A stretch of 64,000 nucleotides of DNA, from assembly GCA_016806645.1 (NCBI GenBank), contig JACSYO010000503.1, forward strand, positions 2,218,501 through 2,282,500, read 5' to 3'. Below are positions 48,780-62,800 of this stretch, one piece after another. Each line of letters opens with the position of its first letter. The stretch's first letter is position 1. The position numbers were made by a program, and so were the translations under genes. The stretch comes from Ophiodon elongatus. Lineage: Eukaryota; Chordata; Actinopteri; Perciformes; Hexagrammidae. Below the pieces are notes generated by a model. It saw only the letters and a program-made list of their open reading frames with translations, was not told the DNA's origin and ran no database searches.

Positions 48780-49410
48780 TATAATCTCACCTAAATGAAC
48801 CGTCAGCAAGGTATCACCCAGCTCCGCAGTTCCTCTCAGCTGTCGGGAGCATTTCAGCGTCTTTCAGCTCATTGTTTTGGTTTTGCCGGCCCATGACTTT
48901 ACTGTCTCCGTTCGTTTTAACCGCCCTCTTTAATGTCGTCAAGCTGCAGCTGTTTCAGCTACATAGCCAAAAAAATAACTAAAAAAAACTGTGCACTACC
49001 TGCCCAGCAACACACAGCGGTCAGACAGTTAGCGACCATGGTGAACATCAAGGAGCATCAACGCATCCTCATATCCTACGAGACGTTACTACTCATACAT
49101 ACTGCCTTTTCAAAATAAACCTCCGTCTTCAAAGGAAAGTGAGGGTTTAGGCAACAAAACCACCTGAGTGCCGTCTATGAAGCATGTAAGTTACGTAACA
49201 AATGAATCAACATTGAATTCTCGTTGCACACGGGGATCGAAGAAACCGGTCGCTGTTTGTTGGGACCCATCCATCTCCACTCCCGCCCGCCCGGTGTGGG
49301 ATTTAACGGTCTTTACACGTCCTCGTTCAATTCAATCGTATTGGTGGAGATCAAAAACTACAAAAGGGAGAGCGCATATTGGACCGGTCTCCTGGCTGAA
49401 AGTCCTGCGT
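48780..49410 (+). repeat. probable dispersed fish repeat
   Basis: Words such as 'actgtctccgttcgttttaa', 'actacctgcccagcaacacacagcg', 'ggtgaacatcaaggagcat' and 'tggtggagatcaaaaactacaaaagggagagcgcatattggac' match in order a repeat I recall from several fish genomes. Orientation and class are unknown; strand given arbitrarily. Confidence 0.5.
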
Positions 49411-51939
49411 TTGTTTGACCCGTCCCCCGGCCCTCCCACCACCTCTAATAAAAGACCTGGGTGTGTTTACGTTGGAGTTAGTTGCGAGCTCGCTGCATCG
49501 CACACACACGCTTAAAAGTGAGAATAGTTTGACTTTGAGCGGCATTATCTTAATCCATGAAACAAATTCATACTTTTACAAAGTCATGAATAATTGACGG
49601 TACAAATTGCACATTTGTGAACAAATGCAAACACATGGCTTGGGGTCATGCAGGCTACATGCTTCACTCAAACAATCGTAGATGAAAGGGGATAAAAGCA
49701 AGCTACCTCAGATGAACAATAATCAGCAGCACAGTGGTAGGACAGCTTCGCCTCAGGCTACCGGGATTATATATAAACAGTGTCAAACGTGTAAAGATAA
49801 CCCAGGGTAATGTTAACTTGGTATTAAAGACCCAAGGTTAACAGGCTAAAGACACATGTAGCTTAGCATGATGTCCGTAGAGCAATAGGATTAATGCCAA
49901 AGAACAACTGCAGCGTGATTCACGAAGGTGAAATTGATTTCAAAGATAAAAAAAACAAGTGTCTTAATTTCTTATACAATCACCATCACCATCTTCATCA
50001 CCACGCTGAGCAGCCGAGTTATGTTTATTAACTTTACATAACGACTATGTAATGAATCACAAAACGAAAGTATTGCGAATGCATGCACAATTTAGCAAGA
50101 ATATCTCACGGTGGCGTTTTAAGAGGCTGCTGCAGTTGCGGTGAGAGACGCTTCCCCCATAAAATGATGCGTGTTGTGCAATAATTACATCAGCATTTTT
50201 ATTTATTTTTTACTTCTTTGTGGATTAAATTCATATCAACCTTTTTTTAAATGAAAACAACATTTGTTTGGGTTTAATAGAAGGGAAGTGGGCCAGTGAA
50301 TGTCATTGAGATCTCGCAACTTATCGTGGTATATAACACATTCATTTACTTGGCATGTGTGTTAAGGTGATGGGAAATGAAGAAAATACAAAAAACACAC
50401 AAAATAGAAAACAACAAACATCAAGGACAAACAAGGACAAACCAACGCAGAGACACATTTTTTTGGGGGTGGGGGGGATACAAATACTGGCACAACACCA
50501 ATCCTGAACAGCTTATTAGCATGCCAGCTGAGAGTTCCCTCCATGAACAAATAATGAAGGAAAAACAAGATGGACTACCTACTGTATGCTGTCAACACTG
50601 GCTACACACAATCAATCAGCCATCAGCGGTGGGGAAACGTAACGGGACGCGTTGCCCAGCGCCACCCCAGCTAGTTTGTTTGTTCAGCAGCTGGTTTGGT
50701 GGATAATAAAACACAATAATGCGAGGTAATGATGATCATCATCATCATCATCAGTGTACAATCCAAAGTTAAAGAGACACATAATGCTTGTGTTGCAACA
50801 GAACAGCAAATCCCAGGCCTACCAAATGACCTTGCACAAGCAGAACAATAGCGCGGCTCACGGTGATGATTTGTGATCCCCTCGGTAGATCTGAGCCTTT
50901 ACGAGAGACTGTTTGTTCAGCGCGCATCCATCTTTCACAAAATTGTTGACTGCCACTTGAATAATTGCAATTTCCCCGCTTTGATTTGTGACTGACTTTA
51001 AGACGGTGTCCCAGCGAGCGTCATGCATTCGCCGCTGAATTATCAAAAGCAGATTAACAGAGAGAAAAGAAAAGAGGAGGGAGAAGAGCGACGCGAGAGA
51101 GAAAAATCAAAATCACACCGCTGAGAAAATGTCTGCTCTGCAGCTTTCATTTATTGAGTCCAAATATATTTGATGGTGGTTATTTTTATACAGACCTTAA
51201 TCCTCTGTTCACCCTTCACCGTGAGGCAGATAATTATAGTAATCTGGTCGAAGGGAATTTAATTTTCCAAGCCGTGAATCGTTGCAGTGGGATTGACGAC
51301 TCGCTCCATGAAAGGAATTTATGGAGTCCTGCAATTCTGACAGTTGGCAACACATGCTCAACATGGAAAATTGCTCGGGATCCTCTTGTGCAAATTTTGA
51401 GATACTAATTAGCACCAGTGGCACCCATATAATACAACACGGCACAAGGCAGGGATCTACTTTAAAGAAGAATAGTTGAGGAGTACCTCATTGTTCTTTT
51501 TGTTCTATATAGAGGTGAAGTAGGACAGCCTAATGGCGCTCTCCTAATATTCACTTCAAATAAAAAGTCGACTTCTAGAAGCTTCCTGTCTTATGTTGGG
51601 AAGTTCTTTTGAAGACATTCTAAGCGGGAGAGAGATTTAAGATCCTCCCATTGTTGCCACACAGAGAAAGAGCTTGTTATGTACACGCCGTTCTTGCCCT
51701 TGCCCTTGAGCAAGACAGCGATTCCCCACTGACTCGCTGCCAGCTCCAGGGGCTCTCCATGTGAAGATGACCCCGACACCCTGACCTCCCTGGAGGGAGC
51801 CAAGTGAAAAGAGAGTTGCACTGCAGGGGGGTCGATAGAAGTATCACACCCTTGTCACTTCATTCAAGCAATTTGGGGGCGAGGGGTTTAAGCTTGCATT
51901 TAATCCTTGACAAAGATATGAATGCTTCAATGTTCATGT

Positions 51940-51941
<2 letters not shown>
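49411..51941. other. unique non-coding DNA
   Basis: Contains a G-run near 50464-50478 and an (ATC)n tract at 50733-50752. 51130-51440 is repeat-free with ATAATTATAGTAATC and balanced composition, a weak candidate regulatory element. No gene recognised. Confidence 0.4.

Positions 51942-51999
<58 letters not shown>
51942..51999. repeat. (GT)n microsatellite
   Basis: About 28 uninterrupted GT dinucleotides. Confidence 0.97.
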
Positions 52000-52001
<2 letters not shown>

Positions 52002-52539
52002 CTGTTGCAGGATGAAATGGGATCAAAAGATGAATGGACGTGTGTTCATTTCACGGGCAAAGGTTGGTAATTATTAGTTAAATCTCGGCATAGGATATTT
52101 TTGTTTTGGGAAGTGTCAAAATATTAATGAATCCATCTCTTTATTCTCTATGACAAAGAATAATGTAGTGTTTCCCCTCTAAATTATTTTTTTTTTATGA
52201 CAGAAACGCCGCCAAATATCCACCAATGTTTCCTCCTATATTCATTCTGCAACGGAGCACCGTGGTTAGTTCACACAGTCGAGTGTCTGTTATCCAAACT
52301 GCTAAGTGAGGTGTAGATATCGTGCTAACGGAGTCTGTGTTTTCGTGTTTTTTGCGGCGCTGGACCAGAGAATATTTGCTTAAAACAGATCGGTGATGCT
52401 GTTTTGCCCTCATTGTTCTCCGTAAAGCCCCGTTTTTGTTGTGGAGTGAGCACTGCGCCGGACTCCATTGGAATTATTTGGGTTTTTTTAGGGGTCAGTA
52501 ACCGGTCATGTGGTGACGCAGTTATACGCCGTCTCTCCT
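52000..52539. other. unique non-coding segment
   Basis: No gene recognised. The right part (52330-52539) may belong to the repeat that follows, but I cannot confirm it. Confidence 0.35.
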
Positions 52540-52680
52540 CCGCATTCCAAATAAATGGCGACGGCCGTAATCCAAGATGGCAACGGCGAAATCCCCGAAC
52601 TCGAGGCTTCATAACGGCAGTCCACAAACCGATGGGTGACATCACCATGACTACGTCCACTTCTTATATACAGTCTGTGA
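52540..52680 (+). repeat. dispersed fish repeat, terminal part
   Basis: 'aaatggcgacggccgtaatccaagatggcaacgg', 'ccgaactcgaggcttcataacggcagtccacaaaccgatgggtgacatcaccatgac' and 'cgtccacttcttatatacagtct' match the end of the element at 30021-30665 (opposite orientation) and the wording of a common fish repeat. Confidence 0.72.
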
Positions 52681-53394
52681 TGCCGACGTGGAGAGTTGTT
52701 CATCTGGATTCTAAAAAAGTGACTGATAAATATTTGGAAGCATAACTAAAAGCCCATGAACTATTCACAAACTATGTTTCCTCTTTCATCTTGGGCATTT
52801 TGGAAGTCTCTAAACAGATCATGAGTGCTGCAGTCTGGCCTCAGGGCGGATACACCCAACTAGACCTCTCAGTCCAATTAATCCATCTCTGTTGCATCAG
52901 AACAGTAACGTCCACCTAAAAATGTTTAAAGTTCTGCTCATCAACATACTAATGCCAACGGTCAGGAGTACCGAGTCAGCTCGGGAAAGTCAGGAGGAGA
53001 ATCTCATTTCTATGATTTCCACTTTTTTTTTTCTCCAAAATAAACACATCATTAGTTTGCGCTGCTCGCTGTGACATTGGGTCAAGTCAAGTGAAAAACA
53101 AAGTCAAGCCAACAAGCAAAACAAAGCAACCAGCTACAGTTTCATTTTGGATTGGGAGAAAAGAAAGCATAACATTCAAAGGCTTCAGGCTTCATCTTTT
53201 TGGCTTTGCTACACCTGTTTAGGTGTATTGATTTAATAATTGTGTGTGCGTGTGAATGTATACTTCTGTATTTATTTTATCGATCTTTTAGGGGAGACAC
53301 TGCAGCTGAATAGCGTCAACATTTTATCTCATAAATATCACGATTAAACTTCCCCAGTCAATTACTTACATTGAGACAATTTATTTTTTTGTGT
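52681..53394. other. unique non-coding segment
   Basis: AT-rich, one T-run near 53020. No gene recognised. Confidence 0.4.
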
Positions 53395-53600
53395 TTTTGG
53401 AAATTGTAGGTTTAAATATGCTAATGAGGTAATTTCGGAAAAAACAATGGACCCAAATAGACAAAGTGTCGTAAAATAATGTAATCTCGTATTTCAGATA
53501 TTTTATTTCTACATTTCTAGCCAAAATCTCAAAGTTGACCAGTGCATGATAACAATATGTTTTTATTTGACTGAAATAAAAGCCTTTTTTTTCGTAAAAG
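53395..53600. repeat. dispersed repeat, second copy
   Basis: Matches 36480-36805 in the same orientation: 'atatgctaatgaggtaat', 'aaatagacaaagtgtcgtaaaataa', 'caaaatctcaaagttgaccagtgcatga', 'aacaatatgttttt'. Confidence 0.6.
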
Positions 53601-56424
53601 TAATAGTAACTACTGCTAGAAGCAGAATATTAACTTTACAGTGCCTTAATGCTGCACCAAGCTAATGCTGTTTTACCACCACCTACCTTCAACTAATTTG
53701 TTACTGTAATTACATAACATAAATGTGGCCTAAACATTATTCAGATTCACACATCAAATCAGTGTTTTGGAAATGGTGTGAAATTCTTTGCGAGGCTGTG
53801 TCGACACCAATCTACCTTCCGTCGGTGTGTCGGCATGGGGGCTATACGCGACTGCACACATAGTCTCAGCATTGCACTTATTAGATACGTGTGAATGACT
53901 TCTCACATACTGATAACTATAGGGCAGAATCCACAGGAAGGATTCCCAACGAGCAACACAGCGGCACGTTGGTGGGCAGCAATCTTAAACAAAAGAACAA
54001 AAGACGGCAGCGCGTATGGTGCCATCTGTTGTCGTTATCCTGTTCACCCCGATGTGAACACAAAACCTCCAGAGAGAACTGCCTCCAACTTTTCCTATTT
54101 AGTCAATTTGCAAACTAGAATGGCCGGAATTCATTGGCAAATAGCTGTGACTGAACAGGGGACACTTCAGTGAACTAATCCCTCCGAGCACTCTGCATTT
54201 TGCAGGGAGCGGCAACCTGCCAAGACGGCCATTGAAGCTACATTGCTATTGTGTGGTTTTTAATGCAACACTGTTGTCTTCCCCAACGCTAACAATGACT
54301 GACAGTGTGTCGGCCTTTTTGAGGTATTTCCACTGCTCCGGTGATTGGACGCAGGAAGGGAGAAATCTAAATGGTTCTTACAAATTGCTTACTAAAATAA
54401 TCTTTTTCATCCCTGGCCATGAAAAAAAATCGAAATGTATGTGTTGTATCATGAAAATGCAACCACCTGGCTCACTTTCTAAAAGCCTCGGAAACCTGAG
54501 AGGACTCGCTTTCAATATGTTATTAACACCTTTGGAAAGAGCCAAGTTCCACCGATGAGGCATAAAATGCAACACGGGCATCGCTGTGATGCGGTGCCTT
54601 TGAATTAAATATTTAATCATTTATCTTTCAGCCTAATAGAGTGTCGGCGAGTACATTGAATTATTTTAGCTGGCGGTATAAACGTGTTCACCTACAACAC
54701 CAGTCGCACAAATCCTAACTGCTAGCGCGGTGATCTGTTTTACTACTGTAAGAAGGCGGCTTATGGGGTCTGTGCAGCTCATTATTCTGCCACCGCTGCT
54801 GGCTGTGTGTACTCACCTAGCTAAACCCTATGGCTGCCACCTGCTTTGCTCGCACTGCGTGTGTTCCCACAGTTTTCTGATCATCGACACCAAAATCCCC
54901 CAGCGCGAGCTTTAGTTTAAACCTGTGTATCCAATTACGAAGATTGTCCCCCAACCGCCCACCACCATGAGTCACGCTAACATACTTCAGTGTGCCTGTG
55001 TTTTCCTTTCGGTCCGATCGGCCTCGACTCCGCCACGACGCCCCTTCCACCCGTAACTGGCCGATTTCGCAGATCTTCTTTCAGGAACGCAGTCATGGGA
55101 GCAGATTGGTGGGCCGGGCGAGTGACACGAATACTAAGAGCGCCCCTCGCATTCAGTCAGTCTGCCACCCAGGGCATCCTGTCTTAATCCCTTTGCAGAG
55201 ACCAGACACAGCCTTGGCAGAGTGCATTCAAACATGGAGGTCCCTGCAGATTATTTAGCTCATGCAATTATCATAATGGAGGCAGCGTACGGTAATACGT
55301 GAATAGGAATTGAATTATCACTTGAAAGGTGTCTCTTTACCCTCGCGCCCTCTCCCTCTTTCCAGTATTGGCACAAGATAGCAACCTTCCCCTACTTGCC
55401 TGAAATTAAAGCACATGAAATGACAAGCGGGGACTCGGAGCTTTCTATAATGTGATACTGTTAACACCACAACACAAGAGGTGACATGAGAGCAATTCCC
55501 AGAGAAACAGTTGCACTCAAATAAACATGTTTGACACTGGCTGTTCCTACTCATCATGTTTGATACAACTCCAATTTCTATTATTTACAGACGTGTAATG
55601 TCTTACTTTCACTTACTCTTAAGCCAATGAGTTGTGTTGTTGTTTTTTTTAACATGGACATCTCTTCCATTTAAGTCCTTACAGAACCTTTTTACACAGT
55701 AGTGTTACACTTAGTCTTAAACCTCTCTTACGTCAGACCAGAAGTTATATATAACAGTTCTGTGAAAATGCCGCCGAGTTGTCCACTCACTGAGTGTGTC
55801 ATGGCAGTTTCAAAGCCATATAATAAACAAAGGCAAACACAATACGCCCCTCAGAATGCAGTAGCCCAGACTGCAATCATCACTCTGTGGGGCAAAGTAG
55901 CTGGATGGCTGATAATAATATTACATTTCTCAACAGAAACAAGAGATTAATTTTAAAACAAATGTCCTATGTACCGTTTTTTAGCCATTATAGCTTAGCA
56001 TATTGCCTCATAGCAAATTAAAATGTGTCTATGGGTTTTTGTTCTCACAGTGCTTCTCTGCCTGACCGTAATTCCAGATGGCAGTTTGATTGCTCTCAAT
56101 TTTGCCTTTTTAAAAAAAAAAAAAAAGTAATCTCGCTCCATCACAGACGGGAGAAAATGAGCCTGGTCATCTAAAATTGTGATGATTTTCAATAATGCAG
56201 CCGTGCCATCTGGAAATGCTGCTGCCCTGAGGGGACGGTGGAGGTTAAGCTCAGGTCCGAGGGTCAACCACACCAGCTTTTCTTCCCTCATAATTCACAG
56301 TGAAGAGACCAAAACAAGCTAATAAAAGCCTTTTGACCTCACATCCAGCTTAACAATGCATGTCAACAACTTTGGTCAAAAGAATCATTGTCAGTATATT
56401 GTGTCGTGAACTGGGCAGACTCTA
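53601..56424. other. unique non-coding DNA
   Basis: Contains an A-run at 56112-56126. 54120-54620 is a long repeat-free balanced stretch. Frames of 75-108 codons overlap one another and lack domains. No gene recognised. Confidence 0.4.
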
Positions 56425-56660
56425 GTGCACGGGCATCAAACTCATTCTTGTTCGTGGGCCACATGCCTCGCGATTTGATCGCAAGTGGGCCGAACCAGTG
56501 AAAGCCATCACATGAGAATCTATAGCTAATGACACCTCCAAATGTTTCCCCTTTTCTTTTGGTGGAAAGAACTGCATGAAAGTACACTTTGTTCACAATT
56601 AACGAACAATCCGCTCACAAAACAGATGATGAACAGCCTGAGACGTTTCGCTGATCTCTC
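56425..56660 (+). mobile_element. hAT-like non-autonomous transposon fragment
   Basis: 'cgggcatcaaactcattcttgttcgtgggccacatgc', 'gatttgatcgcaagtgggccg', then 'atctatagctaatgacacctccaaatg' and 'cacaaaacagatgatgaacagcctgag' follow the order of a common vertebrate element usually classed with hAT transposons. The left end ('gcatcaaactcatt') is present; the right end is not clear. Confidence 0.6.
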
Positions 56661-57729
56661 GGCTACGACTAAAAGCAGACAGCTGTTTCCTCAAACCTGC
56701 CAACAAATCATTCTGTCTCCTCTGTTCTCGGCTGTCCTTGCAAGTTCTTGTATTTTTACGCCGCGATGGGTTTGATAGTGGCGCTGAATATTATACTCCT
56801 TGAGCGCTCTGGAAGGTGCTTTGAACACAACAGGCACACTGGCTTCCCATGAACAACAGCCTACGCTTGATGGTGCTGTCATGTAGCCTGTACACAAGCA
56901 TGTGGGATCTTTAATAGCACATCGAGCGTAGGACTTGGTACTCTTTTTAGGACAACACAACCCCCAGTAAACAAATAGGACACCCCCGGCTCTCATGGGG
57001 GTGAGAAACAGATGGATGGGTTCTCTATATATACTATAAGTCTGATCCATATACCTTTATTGGGCTTTGAACTTTAACTCTAAGCATGAAGCCTTTTCTC
57101 ATACAAAAGCTTAATCAATATGTATTTTTATGGAATGACTCCGTAAACGGAGTATTACGGAGTAGTGTGACCTAACCCAGCAGTTCTATACAAATTTCGA
57201 GTCACTTTTGGCTCATTGTTTAGAATAGAACAGCACTGCATGTAGTTTTCATGTTTTTGTGCCCCCCGGGGTCCGAAAATCGATTAAGGCAGCTTTAAAT
57301 TAAAAGGGGCCAATGGAGATTTTAGGTGAAAGTGCTCAGAAAATCCAATTACGTTGTTCTATTGACTTGTCCAAAATGACTTGGAAAAAGGTATGTGGAA
57401 TTTAAACATACACTGGCTGTGAGGGTGAGCAACTGAGTAAACACTTTTGGTTTGGTCAGCTTTATTAAATCTTGAGTGTGGCTGCAGTCTCCATAGCATC
57501 CTGCACCCTATAGCTTAGCATTCCACCTTTCACTGACCTCCTTGGCAGCCTTCCACTCATGAAGCACTTTATCTCCACACAGATGAGAAAAAAAAAACTT
57601 CAGAATAACCCACCCGTATGACCTTGCTTATATATGTTTTCTTTTTTTTCCATTTCATGTCTGCAGTCATCTTTCAATAAGACGTTCTGTTTCATGCAAT
57701 CCAGCTCCCCATACAATCAGGATGATGTT
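56661..57729. other. unique non-coding segment
   Basis: No gene recognised. 57140-57300 ('ctccgtaaacggagtattacggag') contains a short inverted repeat around 57139-57166. Confidence 0.4.
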
Positions 57730-57862
57730 ACCTTGAATCCACTGAAAATGAAATATTGTGCCTCCAGACAGTTGTAGTTGGGTACTTTCGTCAGGATGGA
57801 TTGTTACTTTCATTACCTTGAAAATGAAATATTATGGATGCCACCAGTTGTAGTTTGGATCA
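57730..57862. repeat. approx. 77-bp local tandem duplication
   Basis: 'TGAAAATGAAATATT' followed about 15-20 bp later by 'CAGTTGTAGTT' occurs at 57742 and again at 57819, an offset of 77 bp. The two copies are diverged. Confidence 0.65.
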
Positions 57863-58248
57863 TCTGATTGAATGCACAGAAATCGTTTATGTATGGTTCC
57901 ATTCGGAGCTGATAAAACGATTTCCACATTGCTCTTGTGGCGTTCCACTAAGTAAAGTAATCTTCCACATAGGGTGTATAAAGCTTCAGAAAAGAACAAC
58001 ACTGAAATCTGGTTTGCATCATCCTTTTTCTGTGTAGTATGCAGTGTGCTGCAGCAGTGGCCTGTAATTCTTTTCACAAAGGAGAGTGAAGCAAAGAGAG
58101 GCTGCATTGCCAGCACGCCTTGTTTAAAACACTCACTAAATGACTAGTGTAAAAAATCGATTGTTTCAAAGCACCGCTCCTACAACAACCAACCCAACCA
58201 GATGATCTAGACAAAGGCAAATAAAAAACACACAAATATACATACATA

Positions 58249-58288
<40 letters not shown>

Positions 58289-59567
58289 CATATATACATA
58301 TATATCAACAAGATGTGATCTTAGCACCAAATGTGACAATACACCAAGCATTATGATGCATGTGACAGTTGCAGTAAGGTCTGTAGACTAAACAGCCTGG
58401 GCTTACCCTAGTTACAGGCACAGTTTAAAATTGGCTGCAGCATGCAAGCCAGTGACAACTCTTAAAATATATATTTATATATATTTATATTTGTTGGATA
58501 ACACCATCCCAAGAGAGCGAGAGAGAGAAAAATGTTCAAGGAAATACACTAGTGTTGCTGTTCTGAGACTCATCCAGTCAACGGAAGGGCCATCATTTCT
58601 GTTACTGTTAAAAGAATAGAGTTTGGCTGACAAGTCAGCAGCACCCAACAGCATGCTAGATTTATTTCTCTAACACCAGCACTCTGCGTACTGAGGCCAA
58701 GATGGGGGAGGGGAATTGCCTTCTTTTTTTTTCTCCAGGTGGAGCAGAGCCGGAGAGTGTAGCACTCTTCCGTCTGCATGTCAGAATGAGGCAGCAGCAG
58801 TGGTGGCCGCTCGGTATGATGGGCTCCACTGCAAGATTTAAAAAAATAAAAAATCTCCCCCAATGTCAGACATAAAGCTGCACACGGATTTTAAACCACT
58901 GCACACATTGTATTGGAAGCTTAAAGCAATGCTGCCGTTGTCTTCTATTCAAATGATTATTTCTGGATTTGCTTAATCTTAATAATTATGCTGTATTAAT
59001 CTGTCATGGCAAGAAAATCATCAAAGACCATTTGTCATACTGGGCCACATTTAGCTACTTTCTGAATGTGAGACAATTGTTCGCTCGTGTAAAAAAATGA
59101 AACACATCTTATTTGTTAGGTTTAAACTAGGGAGGGTAGTCTTATTTTTTATATATTTGTTGAAACTCTCTTTACACCCAGACAGCAATAAAGAAATTGA
59201 ATGCGCCGACAAATAATGGAAAAGAAAAGTATTGGTGGCTATTCATTCAACCCGAATGAAATGATTTGAAAGGCTATGCTTGTCTACAATATGAGATGTT
59301 TATTTTCATAATGATATTTTTGGATGAGTGGCTTTGGTTGGAGGGCTGAAGCGACTTTTTCCCGCTAGATTTAGCGACCTTTTGGATCCAGTGCTATCTT
59401 TTAAGCAGAGTTGGCAACACTGGGCTGGGTTTTTTCAGCTGGATGATTTATTAAAATCTATTGTACTCTTGATGGTTTCTCCAATGTTACCGACCCCAGC
59501 TTTCATCTGCTTCCATTTGATGTGCAAAAACCTTTTGTTTTGTTTTGTTTTAGTTCATTTTCACTAG
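57863..59567. other. unique non-coding DNA with a microsatellite
   Basis: (CA)n/(TATACA)n tract at about 58235-58303 and a T-run near 58721-58731. No gene recognised. Confidence 0.45.
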
Positions 59568-59845
59568 CAATTAATCTGCCAATTGTTTTTCAATGAATCC
59601 CTCTGTCCAGCACATGTCACGGAAAAATGCCCATTATAGAGTCCAATGTGATGTATTCAAATTGTGTGTTTTTTATCTGACTAAAAGTCCATAACCCAAA
59701 GATATTCAGTTAACTATCACATGTGACAAAGACAAAAAAGAAAATCCTCTCTTTTTGCAAAAAAAAAAGGATCAAAAAGGAAAATAGATTCCGATTAATT
59801 TTCTGTAGATCAACTTATCGATTCGTTGACGAATTGTCTAAGATC
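59568..59845 (+). repeat. 'gattaatcg' dispersed repeat
   Basis: 'caattaatctgccaattgtttttcaatgaat', 'ccataacccaaagatattcagttaactatcacatgtgac' and 'attccgattaattttctgtagatcaacttatcgattcgttgac' retain the order of the common fish family seen also at 38342. Confidence 0.72.
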
Positions 59846-62800
59846 TGATTTGATTTCCTCCAATCCATTTTAAAAGATTATGTTGGCAGTATTCTATATT
59901 TTATCTGAACTTCTTTTGGTCAACAAACCCCATAAAAAGACCAAAGAATACATTTATTCTATTAACAAGTATTTTCTGTGTAGGCAAAGCATGATACATC
60001 TTGTTCCTTTGTTCCATAGATCTCCACTATTGTCCCAAAACTACCCCAAAAATAATAATTGTTGCAGTGGTGACATATTCCTTCATTGCAACGAACATGG
60101 GTAGTTTCTTTTGAGTCCGTTTTACAGACTCACCAAATGTGTATTTGTCTGCAGCCAGAAATAGTCCCCTATTAATCCATTTACTCCTGTTGGAGTGAAC
60201 TACAGTTCCCAGCTGTTTTAGGGTAGTTTTGAGCCTTTGGAGCAGAACAAAAGTGTTTCTGACCTGTTTCCAAAGATTTAGCTGTTCAATAGTAACAAAT
60301 AAGCTTCGTGCTGAGTGCCACGGGCGCAGTGGGAAAGTCAGTTAGTATTGACAGATGGACTAACTCAGCATTGGTTTCGGTCTCTTCCTGGGATTTGTGG
60401 ACTACAATAAAAATGTTGATATCACCAGCCTTAACCTTTTAACAAGCTCTCTTGTGTTAAGTTTGTTTGCTATTTAGCTTAGGTAATTGTTTATTGTCGA
60501 CACTGCATATGCTAACATGTTCATAAGAACTCATAATGTTATAATCTTAAACCCTATCTGTGTCTCCTGGGCACATTGGGCCTCCTGCATGAACCACTGG
60601 TACGAACAGGTCTGTGGCACGTACGAGTGATTTAGGGGAACTTGACGCATTTTTCTCTTAATTAGAATTTTCTCTTATGTACGGATACAATTTATGAGTG
60701 GTCCAGACTTTCACATGCAATTAGTGCGCTGTTATCCTCGCCTAAGTTTTTCACTAATTGATTGTATATTTGATTACTTTGAAGTTATTTAAAATGTTAA
60801 ACCCCTATATAAATTACATAAGAACAATAATTATGACAATATCCTGTTTGACTGCAATTTGAATTATAGGCTAATATAATTATAAATGTATTCATCTACC
60901 CTTTACACTGTCACCGTTAGTTTAAATTGGCTAGCGTATAATCATTTTTTCTCAATATAAATATCTCAAACTGCAAAACGATTTCAATTATTTGACGCCC
61001 TCTCGTTGTAGTCATTGATCACCTCGCTGTGGCAAGATGTATTTTATATGGAAACATTTATTTTTCTTTATTTCAGTGACAGTCCGTCTCTCAGGTGACA
61101 CATTAACAGCACTGGTTATGTTTCCCCAGTCCTTAGCTTTAGCAGGTGCCTTAATTCTGCTGCTGATGCTGTTTAAAAAAGAAAAGAAAAAAATCCTTTA
61201 TTGCTCTCCGAAAGCAGGACTTCAATATAAGACATATGGGGCAGGACACGTAGCCTTATGTGGAATTATTGGAGCGTAAATTATGCAAATTTGTAATTCT
61301 CCTGAACAAACAGGTGGCATTCACCATGTTTTCGCTGGCCATTTACACAGTTATCTGATGTTCTGAATCTGATGAGGCCCACTCGTACGATCCCACCGCA
61401 CGAAAGAAAGTAAGAAGAACTTGTGGTCCGTTGGGTGCACATATGTTTTGTAAAACCCAGATGGCCTTGTGAGGTTACAGCATCAGCACAAACGAGGACA
61501 CAACAAGACATGCAACCAATGTATGCAAATGTAATGAATCAGTAATGTGTTGAATGAATTAGCAGAAAGACATTCAGTCCAACGGACAGCCCTCTAAGTG
61601 GCCACGGGCTTCTTTCTTTATCATGATGAGGGACTTGCCACATTTCATTTCTTCATTTTTTACCCACTTTATCGGTTCAACACCCACCGGATCAAACTCA
61701 AATGACTGATCAGTAAATTGCAAAATAAACAATGTCACTTCAATTATTTGGCCTTTGTCTAGAAGTCTTGTGCCACACGTTTTCTGTCTGATTGTAAAAA
61801 TGCAAATTGAGACGTTTGTCATTTGTGTCGCTTGGTTGGAATAATCTTATTGTACATTAAACAGTCCAAATCCCCCTACGTAGAACTCTGAGGGGAAATG
61901 TTGAATATGCCAACAAGCAAAGACAAACATCAAAATCAAAAAAAGAAAATGTGCCTGCAAAGCAAGTTGCTCAATAATGCAACATTTCTTGTTACGTTTC
62001 ATCCTCATAAATGTATAATCTTTGTCAATTTGACTTGTGTGGAGCAGTGTTAACATATTTCTTCTTGTATTCAGTGCCATGGGACTATTTCTTTTGTTAC
62101 CTAATTTCTTCAGCTGTAGACATTTGGTAATTCGCATCAAAGACTTCCGAGCTGGCTTCCCTGGTGTGTGGGAATGTCCAAAGCAAACGCATTCGGCCAG
62201 TTGGATTGGAATGTCGTCGGTCGCGGTGCACAACACTGACAAGACTCTAATCATCTGACATTGCAGTTTAAGTGCTCTGAAAGACTCCGCTTTATATAAG
62301 CCGCCTTACTATGCGCGCCCTGATTGAGACATAAGTTACCCTCGCACTTTTCCAACAAACTCATTAGAACAAACAGATTTGGCAAATCACAGTGGTGTCG
62401 GAGATAATGCCAGTGGCTGCTGGTGCACTGAGTAGAAAAGTAAGGGTGGGTGTGTTTTTATGTTGCTGGCAGGATTTTAGATGTAAGCAGCTACTGCTTT
62501 CAGAGGCTGTGAATACATGTTGAGCGTGCCTAGATGGAATTAATCCACTCAGTGTTGCGCTGACAAAGGGAGGAAATATGTTTGAAGCAATTTTTTTTTT
62601 CTTTTTTTTCTTCTCCAATCCCTTTATTTCATGGGGCATTCTGTGCTGATGAAATAGATAGTGTTCTATGAAGAAGGCATGTGCATGAAGCTAGAATTAC
62701 TCTATGAGTGGTAGATAGACGTGCTCATTGCTAAATTCACTATTATTCTGACAGCATTCCAGAGGAAATGCAAAGAGAGATTACATTATTGATAGCTGGT

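Noticed and set aside
56295..56310. TCACAGTGAAGAGACC, similar to the start of miR-128
   Set aside because: It diverges after the seed region, and no pairing arm is visible within 80 bp on either side.
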